From contig BBXU01001784.1 in NCBI GenBank assembly GCA_001598975.1, positions 1 through 64,000 on the forward strand: a stretch of DNA of 64,000 nt, written 5' to 3'. This DNA is from Parachlorella kessleri. Taxonomy: Eukaryota; Chlorophyta; Trebouxiophyceae; Chlorellales; Chlorellaceae. The translations under genes were made by a program, and so were the position numbers. This document shows positions 1 to 11,401 of the stretch, piece after piece; within the stretch, counting starts at the first letter, position 1, and each line of letters begins with the position of its first letter. Below the pieces are notes generated by a model, which was not told the DNA's origin, made no database searches, and worked only from the letters and a program-made list of their open reading frames with translations.

Positions 1-226
1 ACAACCAAGAGCGTTGCAGTCCTTCAGGAGGGGAAGGGTTGTACCCGCGTTTTGAGTATCCCGTACATATACTACTACTCATGGCAGGAAAACCGCTAGT
101 TGACCAGTACTGAGGCCCGGATTCCGATGCGGGTATCTCTCCCATGGAGACCACCTAGAAAAAATGCCAATACCGCCCCTCACTGCGCACTAACTCCGTA
201 ATGTTACAATGACATCACAGCACGAA

Positions 227-3200
227 TTAACCCATCTTGTACAGGAGTCCAAGGCGGTTAGATGAGGTGTCAAGTGGGCTTTCAACTGGACTTCCTGGAA
301 GGCCGAGGAGCTCTTCCTGGCTGGTCTGCTCCGGAGTTGGGAGCTGGGATGAGACAGGACGTGTAGGAGTAACAGCAGGGGCTGTCCTGCTGCCGCCAGA
401 CTTGATGCCATGAGCGAAGAAGCTGGGGCTGCCAGCGGGGTTGTTAAACATAGTGGCGTTGGTGCCCTGCGCAAAGAATCAGCCTTTGGTTGGAAGAATG
501 AGACGTGGTCTCTGTGGTTCTGGGCGGCATATTCAGGTTGCAGTACCCATATCGCTGAAGCAGACCTTCGGCCAAAAGCCTATGGCAGAAGGACGTCAGG
601 CCAAAACAAGATCATCAAATCAACTACGCAATAGCCAAGCAAAGAATAACTTCCAAGCTTGGCAAACACACCCAGGCATGCGACCAACAGCAGCCCATCA
701 AGCTTGCGCAACTTCTTCCCATACCTCCAGCTGTCCAGCCGGTGGCCAAGCAAAGCTTGAGGCCTGCTGGACGTGGGTCCCAGCCAGGCGCACACGCAGC
801 TCCTGGTTCTCGACCTGTGAGGTGTAGTATGCTAACTGTAAGGAAGCATTTGCCACATGCCTGGTCGCAAGAGAGGAAACGTCAGGCCAGCAATGTGCGA
901 GACTGTCACCTGGGGGCGACTTGCACCCTGGGCACAAAGACAAACTAATGGTGGCCGCCGACACGCATGCAGCTAGCACACTTGCCTGAAGCAGCTTGAG
1001 TGCCTCCATTCTCTCATCCAAGTCATGCTGAGCTTCAAGACGCAGCTTCTGCAGAGTCAATCAAAGTCACTTAAAAACTGACGCAAGGCCTGACTCTCAG
1101 GGAGAGGCTGCTGCAAAGGCTGCTGCATGAACTGCTGGCAACAGCAAATGCTCTCAAAAGTGCAGCTACGAGCTGATCCTGTCCCTCTTCAATTATTAGC
1201 CTTAAGTGATGGAGCACACCTTCTCAGCCTTGGCCGAGTCTTCCGCCTCTTCTTTAGCCTCCTCCGCCTCCTCCTTCGACCTCAAAGCCCTCCTGGCAAT
1301 GTTCTGCACAACAAATTGCATCCTGTCCCCCGCTCAACTGGTCTTAGTGTCGTTACAATGAGCCTAAAATAACCTGTCCCACATGCGTTGCAAAGAAAGA
1401 AAACAAGTGGCGTGACTGGCTGTCCTCGTGCTTCTATTGACACGGAGCAGTACACAAACAATGCTTCCCATCTCACCATCCAACGTTGCAGGGTGCTGGG
1501 GAAGATAACAACTTGCAAGTACGAAAACAAATTGCAGCCACTACAAACTGCTTGACAATCACCTCAGCATGTTTCTTTGCAATCATTGCCTGTTTACACC
1601 CCATCAGGGTTGTGTTTTGGAGCTTCTGCGTTTCCGCAAGCTCATGCTGCAAGGCACATAGAAGGGCGGCGGGTTTGATGTCTTGTAGGGGCCTGGAACC
1701 ACCTCAGGATGGACCATTGTCCTGCACGGTCTTAACTTCACATCTTCCAAGCAAGGGTGTCTGGCATGCAGGTTGCAATAGTTAAAGAGCCTACCCTTAC
1801 AGTCAAGAAAACTAAAAGGCAGGATAGTGTCAGCAATGACAGCACACCTGCTGCCCACCACCCACCTGCAGGGTCTCCCTAGCTGCCACTGCTGCCACCA
1901 GCTGCCGCTGCAGGCAGGCAGAGTTGGCCACCGCCTCTGCCACGTTGGCCTGAAGACAAGACAGGGAACTCAGCTGTGAATGGCAGGTGGCAGGGGTAGA
2001 GCTGGGCCACATGCTTGGACCATCGCAGCTGCAGGGGACCACATAACTCCAGGGGCAACTCTGTGCTGCAGTTACCCCTGGCAGTAACCAGTGTTGAAGC
2101 CTGTAAGGCACCTTTGCAGCAGGTGCACAACGTGGAGCGAGTACTTGTGCATCTCTGCCCCAGCATGCGCCCAGGAACAAGCAGGCAGGGAGGCAAGAGC
2201 GCTGCACCAGACGTCAACTGTTCCCTGACAATGACCACACACTTTGGCTCCTGCAGGGTGGCAGCACTGACAGGGTTGCATCACAAGCGCACACTGGTGA
2301 GGAGTACGGGATCTGCAGTTGAATAGCTCCCATGAAAGTATGAAAAGGGTTGGGCATCTGCAGTGGCATCCTTCCAGCCCCATGTGCAAGGGGAACAGGC
2401 GGCAGGAGCATATATTGTGAAAGGTGGGGCAGGATGAGGTGAACTTGATTGAACTCCAGAACTCAGTACAGGAGGCTGGGCTTGTTATGCTAGCGATGCC
2501 AGCATGTGTGGGAGAAGTGATGGAGGCAATGCACAAGGATAGCATGGCAAACTTTCCTTATGCGCCAAGGATGGCAGCATGGAATGCAAAGCACCTTCAC
2601 ACCAAGAGGGATTCCTTTAGTAAGGGCAGGCCAGCCCCACGGCTGAAGGGGGTTGTATGCCCCTCTGCTACACAACCAGGTATGGGAACCTAGCCCTGGG
2701 TCTCCTCTTCTTATGCCCTGGGTTGCATTCCCTCATGCTCAATGCATGCAACACCAAGAACACAGGCAGGCAAAGCCACCCTGGAGAGGGCATGGCGTGT
2801 CACCCACACCCAGCACTAGGCCCAGAGCAGGTGACCCACCTGCAGGCTGGCAAGCTCCTCTGCAGATGCCTGCTTGCTCTCCTCCAGCGCGAGGCGCAGC
2901 TTCACAACCTCCCCCCGCTCGCCAGCCAGCCGCTCCTGCAGCATGCTCAGCACGCTCAGTTGGGGCACATGGGATCAACTAAACATGAAAAGCACAAGGA
3001 GGGCAGGTCGGCTTGCTTGCTTCATGTTAAGCATTGGAAAGTCATCCTTGCAGGATGAAAGGGAGACTCGCATCTGGAAAGTGTGGGAAGAGGACATGTT
3101 GGTGCAAAGATCAAAGCTATCATTTGACCTGCCTTCTGTGTAACAGCCCTGAGCCGATGCGATGGTTTTCTGGAAATGGTGCCCACACACCCTGCTTATG

Positions 3201-6200
3201 CGCAGTTGGTGCGTCCCCCTCCATGGTGCAGGGTGCCCAGCGGTCAGCACACTACTTGTCAATCCGACAGCGGCAAGTAGCGCCCTGGGGAATGCTCTGC
3301 TGGGAAAGAGGTATCCTCATCCCCTCACCTGTAGCTCCTGGGCCTCCACAGCCAACTTGCTGTTGGCCGCCTCCAAGGTCCCCAGTGCCCCCTTCATCGT
3401 ACCATTGCGCTCCTGCATCAGGGGATGCAACCCAGGGACATGTTTGGTTGGCAGATGTGCCCGGCTTTTCAAAGCTAGGCACGACATGCAAAAGGTGCTG
3501 CTTTCATATGCAAACAGGTGCACCAGGCTGTGTGCCAGAGGTGACAGCTACAATGCGGTCCGTACAGCTACCCAGCAATGCTGCAAGCCACAACTCATGA
3601 CCAGCAGCACCCTAGGAGCTTGACGCAGCATACAGACCTGCAGGATGTCCTTGGCTGCTGCGGCTGCCGCTAGCTGGCCCTCCGCATTCTCCAGTTGACG
3701 CTGCAGGCAGGCAGCCTTGGCCGCCTCCTCTGCCAGGCTTTCCTGCAGGGAGCGCCGCTGGGGTTGGCAGCCAACTAGGCAGGTGCAGGACAGGGTTTGG
3801 TCAAGAGCTGGGACCACACAGCTGCAGGAAACTCATACTGCAGGGTGCAACTTCCAGGTGAAGGTCCGCCAGGTAGGGACCAGTCCTGTATGGCACCATG
3901 GCTGCTGGTTGGGAAATGCGGAGCCGGCGGATCTCTGCTCCTGCATGAACCCAGAGACAAGCACTTGGGCATGCAAGATCGCTGCACCGCGAATCACAGG
4001 TGTTGTCTGATAGAAACCACAAACTTCAGCTGCTGCAGGGGTAGGGGCACTTACAGGAGGGAATCCTTATGCACAGGCACCTTCCTTCAGGCACAATGCG
4101 TCCATCGAGTAGTTCTACCTTGCTTACATATGCAAACAGGTGCAATAGGCTTTGTGCAAGAGGTGACAGCAACAACACGGACCGTCACTGCAACCCAGCC
4201 GCTGAAAGGTGCAAGGCATGACCAGCAGCGCCCTAGGAACCTATCACAGCGACACAGACCTGTACCGCAGCACACAGGGTGTCCTTGGCTGCTGCGGCTG
4301 CCGTTAGCTGGACCTCAGCATCTGCGAGTTCGCGCTGCAGGCAGGCAGCCTTGGCCACCTCCTCTGCCACGCTTTCCTGCATTTGAGGAGGGAGTGCCGC
4401 TGGGGTTGGCAGCCAGCTAGCCAGGCGCAGGACAGGGTTGGGTCAAGAGCTTGGGACCACGATGCCTGCAGGACAGCGTACTGCTGGGTGGGTGGTTTGA
4501 CATGATAAGGGTCTGCTTGGGAATGACCGTAGGCAGCCAGCTCCGTCACCTCCGGCTGTGAAGTCAGCTGTAAACAAATGTACTTGGCATGTGTGAAAAG
4601 CAACGCATTTTGCCTGCAAGCAGCACCATGGCCTGTAGTGCAACATTGGTATGTGTTGCAGCAAAGTGGTAGAATATTCTCACCTCCACTTTGCGTTCCT
4701 TCGGGGGGCCACAACGACACTGCCATACTTTGAAACAGTGCACATCAGCTACCAGCCTGCACCTTGGAAAACAGCATGCACTTGCATCATGTTCACCTAG
4801 CGCCATAGCCAGACCTGCAGCTGAGCAATGACGGAGTCCCGGCTGTGCAGCTCCTCATCCGAATTTGCCTTCAGCGATGCCGCTGCAATGCTCTGCGACT
4901 CCAGCGTCGTCTCCAGTTGGCCACATTTCACCTGCAGACCAGCCAGTGGGCAGGGCGTCTTGGATAATACTCGCACCATCCCCAGAGCCAAGGTAACTAT
5001 TTGCCACTTCTGAACACGTTGCAGATGGGGAAGATAGGGCAGGTTGAGCAAGGCAGGGAGCTTGACTCACTTGCAGCGCGTTGCGCTCCTCTCTGACGCC
5101 TTCTAACTCCTGCTCCAGGGTTGCCACCTTCACAAGTAGCTCATGCACAAGCACAAGCTTGAGTAAGAACACTGGACACGAGTCACTAGAGGTATGCTGG
5201 TTTGCACCAAAGTGCGTCCAATGTATAGCAAGCAGCACCCACAGGCTCTGGGCAGGTTGACCCAGTGCCTTGTCAGTAGTAGCGGTGGTGCAGCATTCCG
5301 AATGCCAGGGGTCGAGGGTAACCATACCCACGTTATGCAAATGGATGGCTACAGAGCAGTGAAAAGCAGGGTGGTTTTACCACAACACAGCTGCTCACCC
5401 TGGCATTGGCGGCAGACGCTTCAGCGGCCTGCCTGACTGCCAGCGCCTCCTGCTCAACTTGGTCCTGCAAAGTGCGCAGGCACGCACAAGATATAATTAA
5501 ATACTGCCTTCTGCAATGTAGGGCAAACACGGTATGCCTGGCGTGCGTGCACGGGCATGGTCCGCCAGTGATGAGGGCCACCCTAGTTGAGCAGGCCACA
5601 GGAGAAGGTCAGCAAGCAGAAAGTAGCGGGACAAACTCCATGCCCTCGCACGCAGATACTCTAGGTTTATGAAATGACTCGCCCTTACAACACTTACAAC
5701 ACACACACGCATGGTGCCGCTGACTGCATGAAGAATTAAGACCTGCCTTATGCACATCTGGCTTGGCAGCCGGCTTCACCCTCAGCCAAGGTGAGCACTG
5801 CAACCACATGCCAGTAAAAGTGCCATACCTGATTTGAGGCAGAGGGCTGCTCCTCAGCCAAGGCCGCATAGCCCTGCCGCGTCTCTCCCTGCAAAGGCAC
5901 TTACTGGACGCACTGATCGCGTCTCAAGATCATGTGATGCGACCTGCGCTGCCACAAACCCGGCAATCTCCCGGAGGGAGCTCGGTCGACGTAGCGTTGA
6001 TGATACTGATCAGCCCTTACCTCGCAGTCCCTCGGCTTTTTTCTACTCCACAGCAGGTTGCTCTGCAATACAACCTGCCGTTAGTTCGCGGTCTCCCAGT
6101 TGAACACAGCAAGCGAGGACCGCAGCCAGAGTGAGGCTTACCAGGCCGCAGCAGCCCATCATCACGCCGCCTGCCACGCTCACCGCCGCAACGACGTGAA

Positions 6201-6213
6201 TTAGCTGCTGCAT
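227..6213 (-). CDS. Membrane-anchored coiled-coil protein, 16 exons, about 496 aa
   Basis: No named family recognised. Exons (high to low): 6213-6142, 6062-6021, 5888-5829, 5464-5399, 5157-5071, 4931-4815, 4376-4260, 3742-3638, 3412-3329, 2935-2840, 1949-1866, 1646-1563, 1303-1220, 1048-986, 814-725, 466-227 (stop TAA at 229-227). Every intron is phase 0. The ATG at 6213 opens a hydrophobic segment (HVVAAVSVAGGVMMGCCGL) followed by a basic SRKKPRD stretch, as in an N-terminal signal anchor. The middle is Ala/Glu/Gln/Leu-rich heptad sequence; the last exon is Pro/Ser/Thr-rich and ends LLYKMG. Four exons are exactly 84 nt, one is 105 and one 63 (28, 35, 21 residues). The intron after 986 uses a GC donor (CAG|GCAAGT). 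Exons at 4260, 3638 and 1866 are related (shared ACLQR core). Individual exons were joined by eye, so one could be missed, but the phase-0 rule means this would not break the frame. A structural or tethering role is inferred only. Confidence 0.7.
3480..4480. repeat. Tandem genomic duplication carrying a coiled-coil exon
   Basis: Two direct blocks, about 3480-3835 and 4115-4475, match across exon and both flanking introns. Each holds an exon with a KAACLQR core on the minus strand, the same upstream flank (GCCGCTGGGGTTGGCAGCCA, then CAGGACAGGGTT) and the same downstream flank (CATATGCAAACAGGTGCA, later CATGACCAGCAGC). A more diverged third block lies around 1866-2290, where the flank near 2150-2210 resembles 3930-4000. 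This is direct evidence that the coiled-coil gene grew by duplication of exon plus intron. Confidence 0.8.
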
Positions 6214-6910
6214 GGCCCCAACCTGCACCGAAAACGACCTTCGGCCAGTTTTGAGCCTTCCATGACAATTCTCGGAGTGACGGACAAGAGCAGGCTCAGC
6301 AGGCATTGGCGGCGCCTGGCGGCGCAAGGATGGCACGTTGCAGCCTCAATGCTGCAAGTTAAAGCATTGCAGCGCTTTCCCTTGTGTAATCTACTTTCCA
6401 CATTGTTGTGGCACAAGGCAAATGCAATCGCAGTCAGAAAGACTTGAGTGATAAAGACTGCCAGTTTTCCCAACCGAGCTGTAGGTTGCCAGCTTGGTAT
6501 CGCTACAACCGCAGCATCCCCAGCACCACCACTGGCTCACCTAGGCGGTGCTGCTGGCCCAAATGCTGTGCAGCAGGCAAGCACCCCAGGTGGCACACTC
6601 CCAGCTTTGAAAGCCGCCATTAAGCTCCATAGGTCCGCCAGCCCATGGCTCTTCATCCTGCACTTTTCCAAAAAGAAGCCCAGAGTTTCACTGTTTATAC
6701 AGCTCCCACGACATTTCGTTGCTGGCAGGAGTTTGTTGGTCGCCCTGTAAGGCGACGTTTGCAGACTTGGCAGCTTGAAGTGGAGCATATGAGGCAGAAC
6801 ATTTGCTCGGTTTGTGTAGTAGAAGCGCTGCAAGGAAACATTCAGCGCTCGCCAGAGCAAGGCTGCCCAAATCCCAGCAAGGGCAAAGGTTGCCAGGCTT
6901 AAAGTAGTAC
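6214..6910. other. Upstream region of the coiled-coil gene; possible 3' exon of the next minus-strand gene
   Basis: The first part would be the promoter and 5' UTR of the minus-strand gene starting at 6213; no TATA box stands out. On the minus strand, 6540-6880 has an open frame with a hydrophobic run (ATFALAGIWAALLWRAL) that could be a last exon of the gene to the right, but no homologue was recognised. Confidence 0.3.
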
Positions 6911-8547
6911 GGTGCCGCTACAAGAGCGCCCCACAGGCCAGGCCTCCTAGGAGCATGCTACCTTGCACTGGAGCTGTAAGCAAGGCTGAAGCAAGCAGCC
7001 CACCTGCAGCTCCTTGGCTTCCACGCTGCTGGTGTTCCATGGGCGGCTGCATGCTGTCATATGCAAGTGCTGTGCGGGGCTGCGGCATCATACCCTCAGC
7101 ATCCCCTACTTCGTCCCGTACTCCCTGGCTGGAGCCTGCAAGCACTGCGAGGAAGGGGAGGCTCGCATACACCCATGGGTGGGCAGTGAAGCTGGTCAAG
7201 GCTGCTAGCCTTTTGGCCCTAGTGCCCGCTTGCGGTGCTGAAAGGTTGGACTCATCTTCCTGGAACGGACTTGCAGGCTTGTTGTGTAAAAAACAATAAA
7301 CAAAAAGAGTGCAACTACTCCAACAGGTGTGGTACCAATACCAATGACTCAGAGGCGTATAGGTGTGCAAGTCCAAGTAGTCGTTGCACGCCATGCATCA
7401 GTACATCTTGCACTCATTACTTCGTCAGCTACAGATGACGTGAGCCACATAGCTACAAAGGCTCACATGGACCAGCACAGAGACGAATTGATCTTCTCCA
7501 TCGCCAACCAGAGGTGCGTCCCGTCAAGCTGAAGCAATCGTGTGTCACGACACACCAAGAAAGTTGTCACTGCTGCAGCAGACACAACATATGGTATATT
7601 GTAGGAGGTAACTACTGGATCAGCACTCAGGCAAGACTCAGGCACATTCTGCATCCAGCCCTGTCAGTCCAGCTCAACTCACTCCCTGTTTGCACTACCT
7701 GCCACCCATGCTAATATTGTGGGTGATAGACACCTCTGTGCGCAGGGAAGGAGCATCAGGGAAAGCAAGGGCAACACGACATGCAGCTGCGGCGGTAACA
7801 ATAACAGAGTTGCAGGACAACCCCAACGGAACATAGGGACTACAAACTGCCCTTGAGATTCCGCAGCCCGCTCACCCTTCCAAGTGTGCATTTCAGTTAC
7901 AGAAGCCCTTGCCCTAGCCTGCAAAAAGTGGTTCTTAAAAAGGCCATCCTGAACAACTTCACACTTTGGCTTACCTTGCCATGCTGGCACATTTCGGCCT
8001 TGGGATACAATGAAGGTAGATGGAATTGCTCAGTGGCAACAAAATAGAGTTTTTAAGTATCCAAGTAATGTGGGCTTTCACACAGAACGAGACGAGCTAT
8101 CAGGCCGTCGACGTCGACCACTGTGACGTCTCCAGTTACTCGCCTGTTGCAGCCCGGGGCACGAAGTATCAGTATGACATGCTCAGCCTGTCCAGTTGTT
8201 GCGGGACAACACATGAAAAACAGGACAAGAGTGCTTGGAGTGCAAGGAGTGAACTAGCGTGCAGCAGAGATACTGGAGAAGCAGCAGGTGCAAGGTGTGG
8301 CTCAAGCTAACAGAAAGGCAGGGTGCCAGCCAGAGCATTCGCACCAGTGCACACCTCGTGCAGTGCAAGAACGAACTAGGCAGTCTGCGGCCCCAGCTTA
8401 TTGGCTAAAATTACGCAAGGCGCAAACCCTACTCATTTTGCTGCAGAGAAGCCTGCGAGTGGGGTGGAGGTGATGTATATTTGCACCAGCCTGTCTGCTT
8501 ACCCTGTCGGAATCAAGCCCACAGCTGCTGGGCTGGCCATCGTTGTT
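6911..8547 (-). CDS. Putative membrane protein of unknown family, partial exon model
   Basis: A low-confidence model. A likely first exon starts at an ATG near 8547 (MASPAAVGLIPT) and ends at a good donor (GG|GTAAGC, about 8505). A further candidate exon ends at GGCAAG|GTAAGCC near 7979, and another (LHVVLPLLSLMLLPCAQR) follows a CCGCAG acceptor near 7785. The clearest piece is 7270-6970, open for about 100 codons after a CAG acceptor, with the hydrophobic stretch HPWVYASLPFLAVLAG, and then a donor at CTGCAG|GTGGGC. No family motif was recognised and joined phases were not fully verified. Transcript data would decide whether this is one gene, two, or none. Confidence 0.3.
7610..7714 (-). repeat. 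Interspersed repeat, copy 1
   Basis: On the minus strand it begins TTAGCATGGGTGGCAGGTAG, continues through an (A)CAGGGAGT and GGCTGGATGCAGAA core, and ends CCTGAGTCTTGCCTGAGTGCT then CCAGTAGTT. Closely matching copies occur at 10268-10372, 10628-10706 and 29558-29690. No coding capacity or clear terminal repeats; probably a short non-autonomous element. Confidence 0.75.
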
Positions 8548-9320
8548 CTGGAGGCCCGCTGCCGATTCTGATCACGTGCTGCACAAGCTATCCAGGGTAC
8601 ATCCACCTGCCAACCTGATAAAACCTGTACCGTACAGCAGACTGCAGGGGTCCCTGCTGGGGAAGGTCTGAGGCGCTGCTCTCATAACACTTCTGTCTCG
8701 CTTACAGCTTTCAGTAAGGTTTTCGAATGCATCAAGACGTTGTCACACAGAGCTAGGCCCCGACTCGGGGCCTAGCTCTCGGGGGCCCCCCAGGAACCGG
8801 ATCCATGCACCACCTGGGAACTACCTCGAAAATGCTGGAAATGCCCCAGGAACAATAGAACTTCTCTGTTCTATATTTCACGAGCAGCACAAGAGGGCAG
8901 CACGAGCAGCACAAGAGAGCCTTAGTTGTGATTACGTACCCTGGCACTTGCAATGATCTTGACTGGTGCACCACTTCACCATGGTGAAGGGTTTCAGAAA
9001 TCTCATGTCGATTTTAGTTCCTAGCTGAATGCAGGCATGCTTACCGGACATGCTGTCACCCAAGGACTCGCGTCTCTCTTCCAAGGTTGTCTTACTCCTC
9101 AAAACAACCTATCTGGCTGCAGGGACGCGGTGGACCTGGCAGTCTATCTATGTAGCTTCCCAATGGAGCAGGCCTGGCAGGGGAGTTGCCTAAGAGGCGT
9201 CAGGAGGAAACTTGGTCACAGCAGCGGGATACCGATGTGACCTGTGAGGTAGCCAGCCCCTATTTGAAGGGCACAGCCGGGGGTGTGGACAGTCGCGGCC
9301 GGCAGTGGTAGGCTGGTTCC
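8548..9320. other. Intergenic stretch with no convincing gene
   Basis: Nothing coding recognised. It holds the perfect palindrome described separately (8751-8777) and a segment at 8655-8700 that resembles 20537-20577 (shared CTGCTG..GGTC.G..GCGCTGCTC run), suggesting a low-copy repeat. Confidence 0.4.
8751..8777. repeat. Perfect 13-bp-arm palindrome
   Basis: AGCTAGGCCCCGA, one C, then its exact reverse complement TCGGGGCCTAGCT. A G5/C6 run follows at 8781-8791. It could form a hairpin or cruciform; no flanking open frame or target-site duplication was identified. Confidence 0.9.
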
Positions 9321-9781
9321 TGTGTTACCATAGCCTTGGGCTCTGCCGCAGTCCAGAGGCAGTCCAGCAGGCGGATGCTGCAGCGAAGGACTCCCTGCAG
9401 CCTTCGCCAGCTGAGGGAGCACGTATGCTTGCGGGGTGCCGTGCGCCTCTCCCAAACGGTGCGACCAGCCTGGTAGAACTGACTTGCAGGCTGAGGATGC
9501 TGCGGGTAGCAGTGATCGTGTCAAACGCCCGGAAGGTCTGGAGTGGCTGGAGGGCAGCCGGCGCTACAACCCGAGCAAGCAGTGTGTTTCCAAGCCATGG
9601 GGTCGCAGGAGCGCAGGAGTAGGTGTGCCGGATGAGGTTCAAACCAGGCCAGGGCAGTGGCAACAACAACAGCACCAGCTAGGGCAGCAGCAGGGGACAA
9701 CAAGGGGCCAGAACTTTGATGAGAGTGCCATGTTTGTGCATCGAGCATCCATGGTGTGCTGGTCAGGTTTGAGTGCTGCAC
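9321..9781 (-). other. Possible membrane-protein exon on the minus strand
   Basis: Two overlapping minus frames look partly coding: one with a hydrophobic Ala/Val-rich run (LAGAVVVATALAWFEPHPA, about 9640-9730) and one ending FDTITATRSILSLQ before a CAA|GTCAGT donor near 9487. No homologue recognised. Another weak Leu-rich minus frame lies at 10140-10330, but its start sits inside an interspersed repeat. Confidence 0.25.
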
Positions 9782-10267
9782 TGGAAGGCCACTGACAGCC
9801 CTTGCTTGTCAATAGGAGGGGCTGGCTGGAGAGAGAATGGTCAGCCTGGTGCGCTTAGTCACGAGTCTCGGACGAACTTTGCAGATTATTGCATTCCTAG
9901 CGTTTACAACAGTAGAGCAGGCAGCCAATGCTCTGGGCACTCCGCCACGGTGAGGCCACTCCTGGCTTTATGCGAGTAGCTGTGTGTTGTCGAGCTTGCT
10001 AATATCCTGGGGCCACAGTAAGTTGCAATGCCAAGGGCAGAGTGCACTGGCCGATATAATACAATGATTCGATGGACATCATTACACCTTTTTGATGAGC
10101 ACATGCAGCATACTGGCGGACACTGTTACAGGGTGCCTGGTTGTACAGCAGGTGCATAAGAGAGCAGCAGCAGCGCCAGCTCTGCCAGCTGTAGCAGCTG
10201 CGCGACCTGCAGCTCCTCCTGTGGTGGCAGCCATGTTCTAAACTCTGCCAGCCATTGCGGCAACAGG

Positions 10268-10372
10268 AGTTGAAATAACAGAACTCGGGCAAGACTCATG
10301 CGCATTCTAGATCCAGGCCTGCTCGTACACCTCAACTCGCTCCCTGTTCGCATTCCCTGCCACCCATGCTAA
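10268..10372 (-). repeat. Interspersed repeat, copy 2
   Basis: Same order of blocks as copy 1: GCATGGGTGGCAGG at the right, GCCTGGAT in the middle, GAGTCTTGCCCGAGTTCTG at the left end. Diverged by scattered substitutions. Confidence 0.7.
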
Positions 10373-10627
10373 GAACAGCCAGCCTTACTGCGTCAGCAAT
10401 TCGAGCGCTTCAGCTGCTTGCTAAGTTAGCACTGAAGGCCAGGACGTCGTCAGGGAAAGTGAGCTTTGCGCCCTCAAAGCAACTATCTATATGCTCACCT
10501 GGTTATGCTGGCCTAACGGCTCTGTCGCAAGGACTCACCCTTGGTTTCTCATACAGCATTCCGTGAGCAAGCTTCCAGGGTCTGGAGGTACCCCTTTCAT
10601 AAGAGCAGGGCTTACCAGCAATAGAAG

Positions 10628-10706
10628 GCTCATTCTGCATCCAGCCCTGCCCGTCCAGTCCAGCCCAGCTCTACTCCCTGTTTGCACTACCTGCCACCCA
10701 TGCTAA
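10628..10706 (-). repeat. Interspersed repeat, copy 3 (truncated)
   Basis: Plus-strand ATTCTGCATCCAGCCCTGCC to CTGCCACCCATGCTAATA matches copy 1 nearly base for base over the shared part, with a short CCAGTCCAGCCCAGC expansion. It lacks the GAGTCTTGCC end. Confidence 0.75.
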
Positions 10707-11037
10707 TAGAAGCCTGGCCTTGTTTGATCCACACGGTCACAGTCAGTGCACACTGGCCAAGTACTGGAAGTGAGATGTGCAGTGTTGCACACCAGGAAGT
10801 GCTGCCCAGCACATTGCTTGCTTGCGTACTGCAATTTTGGTCTTCTGCCTGAACTCACTACATGGGATTCATACCCGCCCTTGTCTTTGATGCACATCCC
10901 GCGCGCGCCTTCAGAGGCTACTTAGTGCAACCAATAGATTTCCAAGGAGGTAACCGAACAAACTAATACTACTTGACACGCACACGACGCCACATCGCAT
11001 CAACACTCTCTCTGGTGCGACATTGCACCCATTGCAG
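10707..11037. other. Region upstream of the second coiled-coil gene; nothing assignable
   Basis: No coding region recognised. A first exon of the downstream plus-strand gene might lie here or between 11117 and 11401, but no start and donor pair with fitting phase was convincing. Confidence 0.3.
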
Positions 11038-11116
11038 GCAAAGGCCGGGGTGCTCACTGCAGCCCAGAGGCTGGAGGACCTGAAGGAAGCACGGCACGGC
11101 CTCACACCACGCTCAG
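11038..11116 (+). pseudogene. Decayed duplicate of a coiled-coil exon
   Basis: After a good acceptor (CATTGCAG) the 79 nt read as KAGVLTAAQRLEDLKEARH and match the intact 84-nt exon at 13058-13141 (RYTAAQMLKELKEARAATS). The copy has lost 6 nt near its start and gained 1 nt near its end, so it no longer has the phase-0/phase-0 length of its relatives before the donor CAG|GTATCC. It is either a dead exon or one used with a shifted phase. Confidence 0.65.
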
Positions 11117-11401
11117 GTATCCAACGACAGCTACTATGCCGGCAGCTACTATGCAGGGTCGCAGTGGGCAGCACCAACCGTATGCCAGTTGATGGTCACC
11201 TCAATGCGGCGGAGAGAGACCGCAGTGAGCAGGCCAGCGTCCCAGCCACAGGAAGTACCGCCCACCTCGACCGGGCTGCCGTGGTGCTGCGGCTGTTTTA
11301 TGCTGTCCTGAAACTTGGCTGCTCTTGCGCGGGCCAGCAGTCAGCAACTTTGAGGTGTGAACTCATCTGCTTACCTGAAGACATGGTGTGCCCAACTGCA
11401 G

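Noticed and set aside
2072..2545. 157-codon minus-strand frame within the coiled-coil gene
   Set aside because: Cys/His/Ser-rich with no heptads or motif; it lies in a long intron between coiled-coil exons.
10126..10353. Leu-rich minus-strand frame that could be a membrane-protein exon
   Set aside because: Its start codon and first residues come from a repeat copy, and a competing Ala-rich frame on the same strand is equally open; not enough to call a gene.
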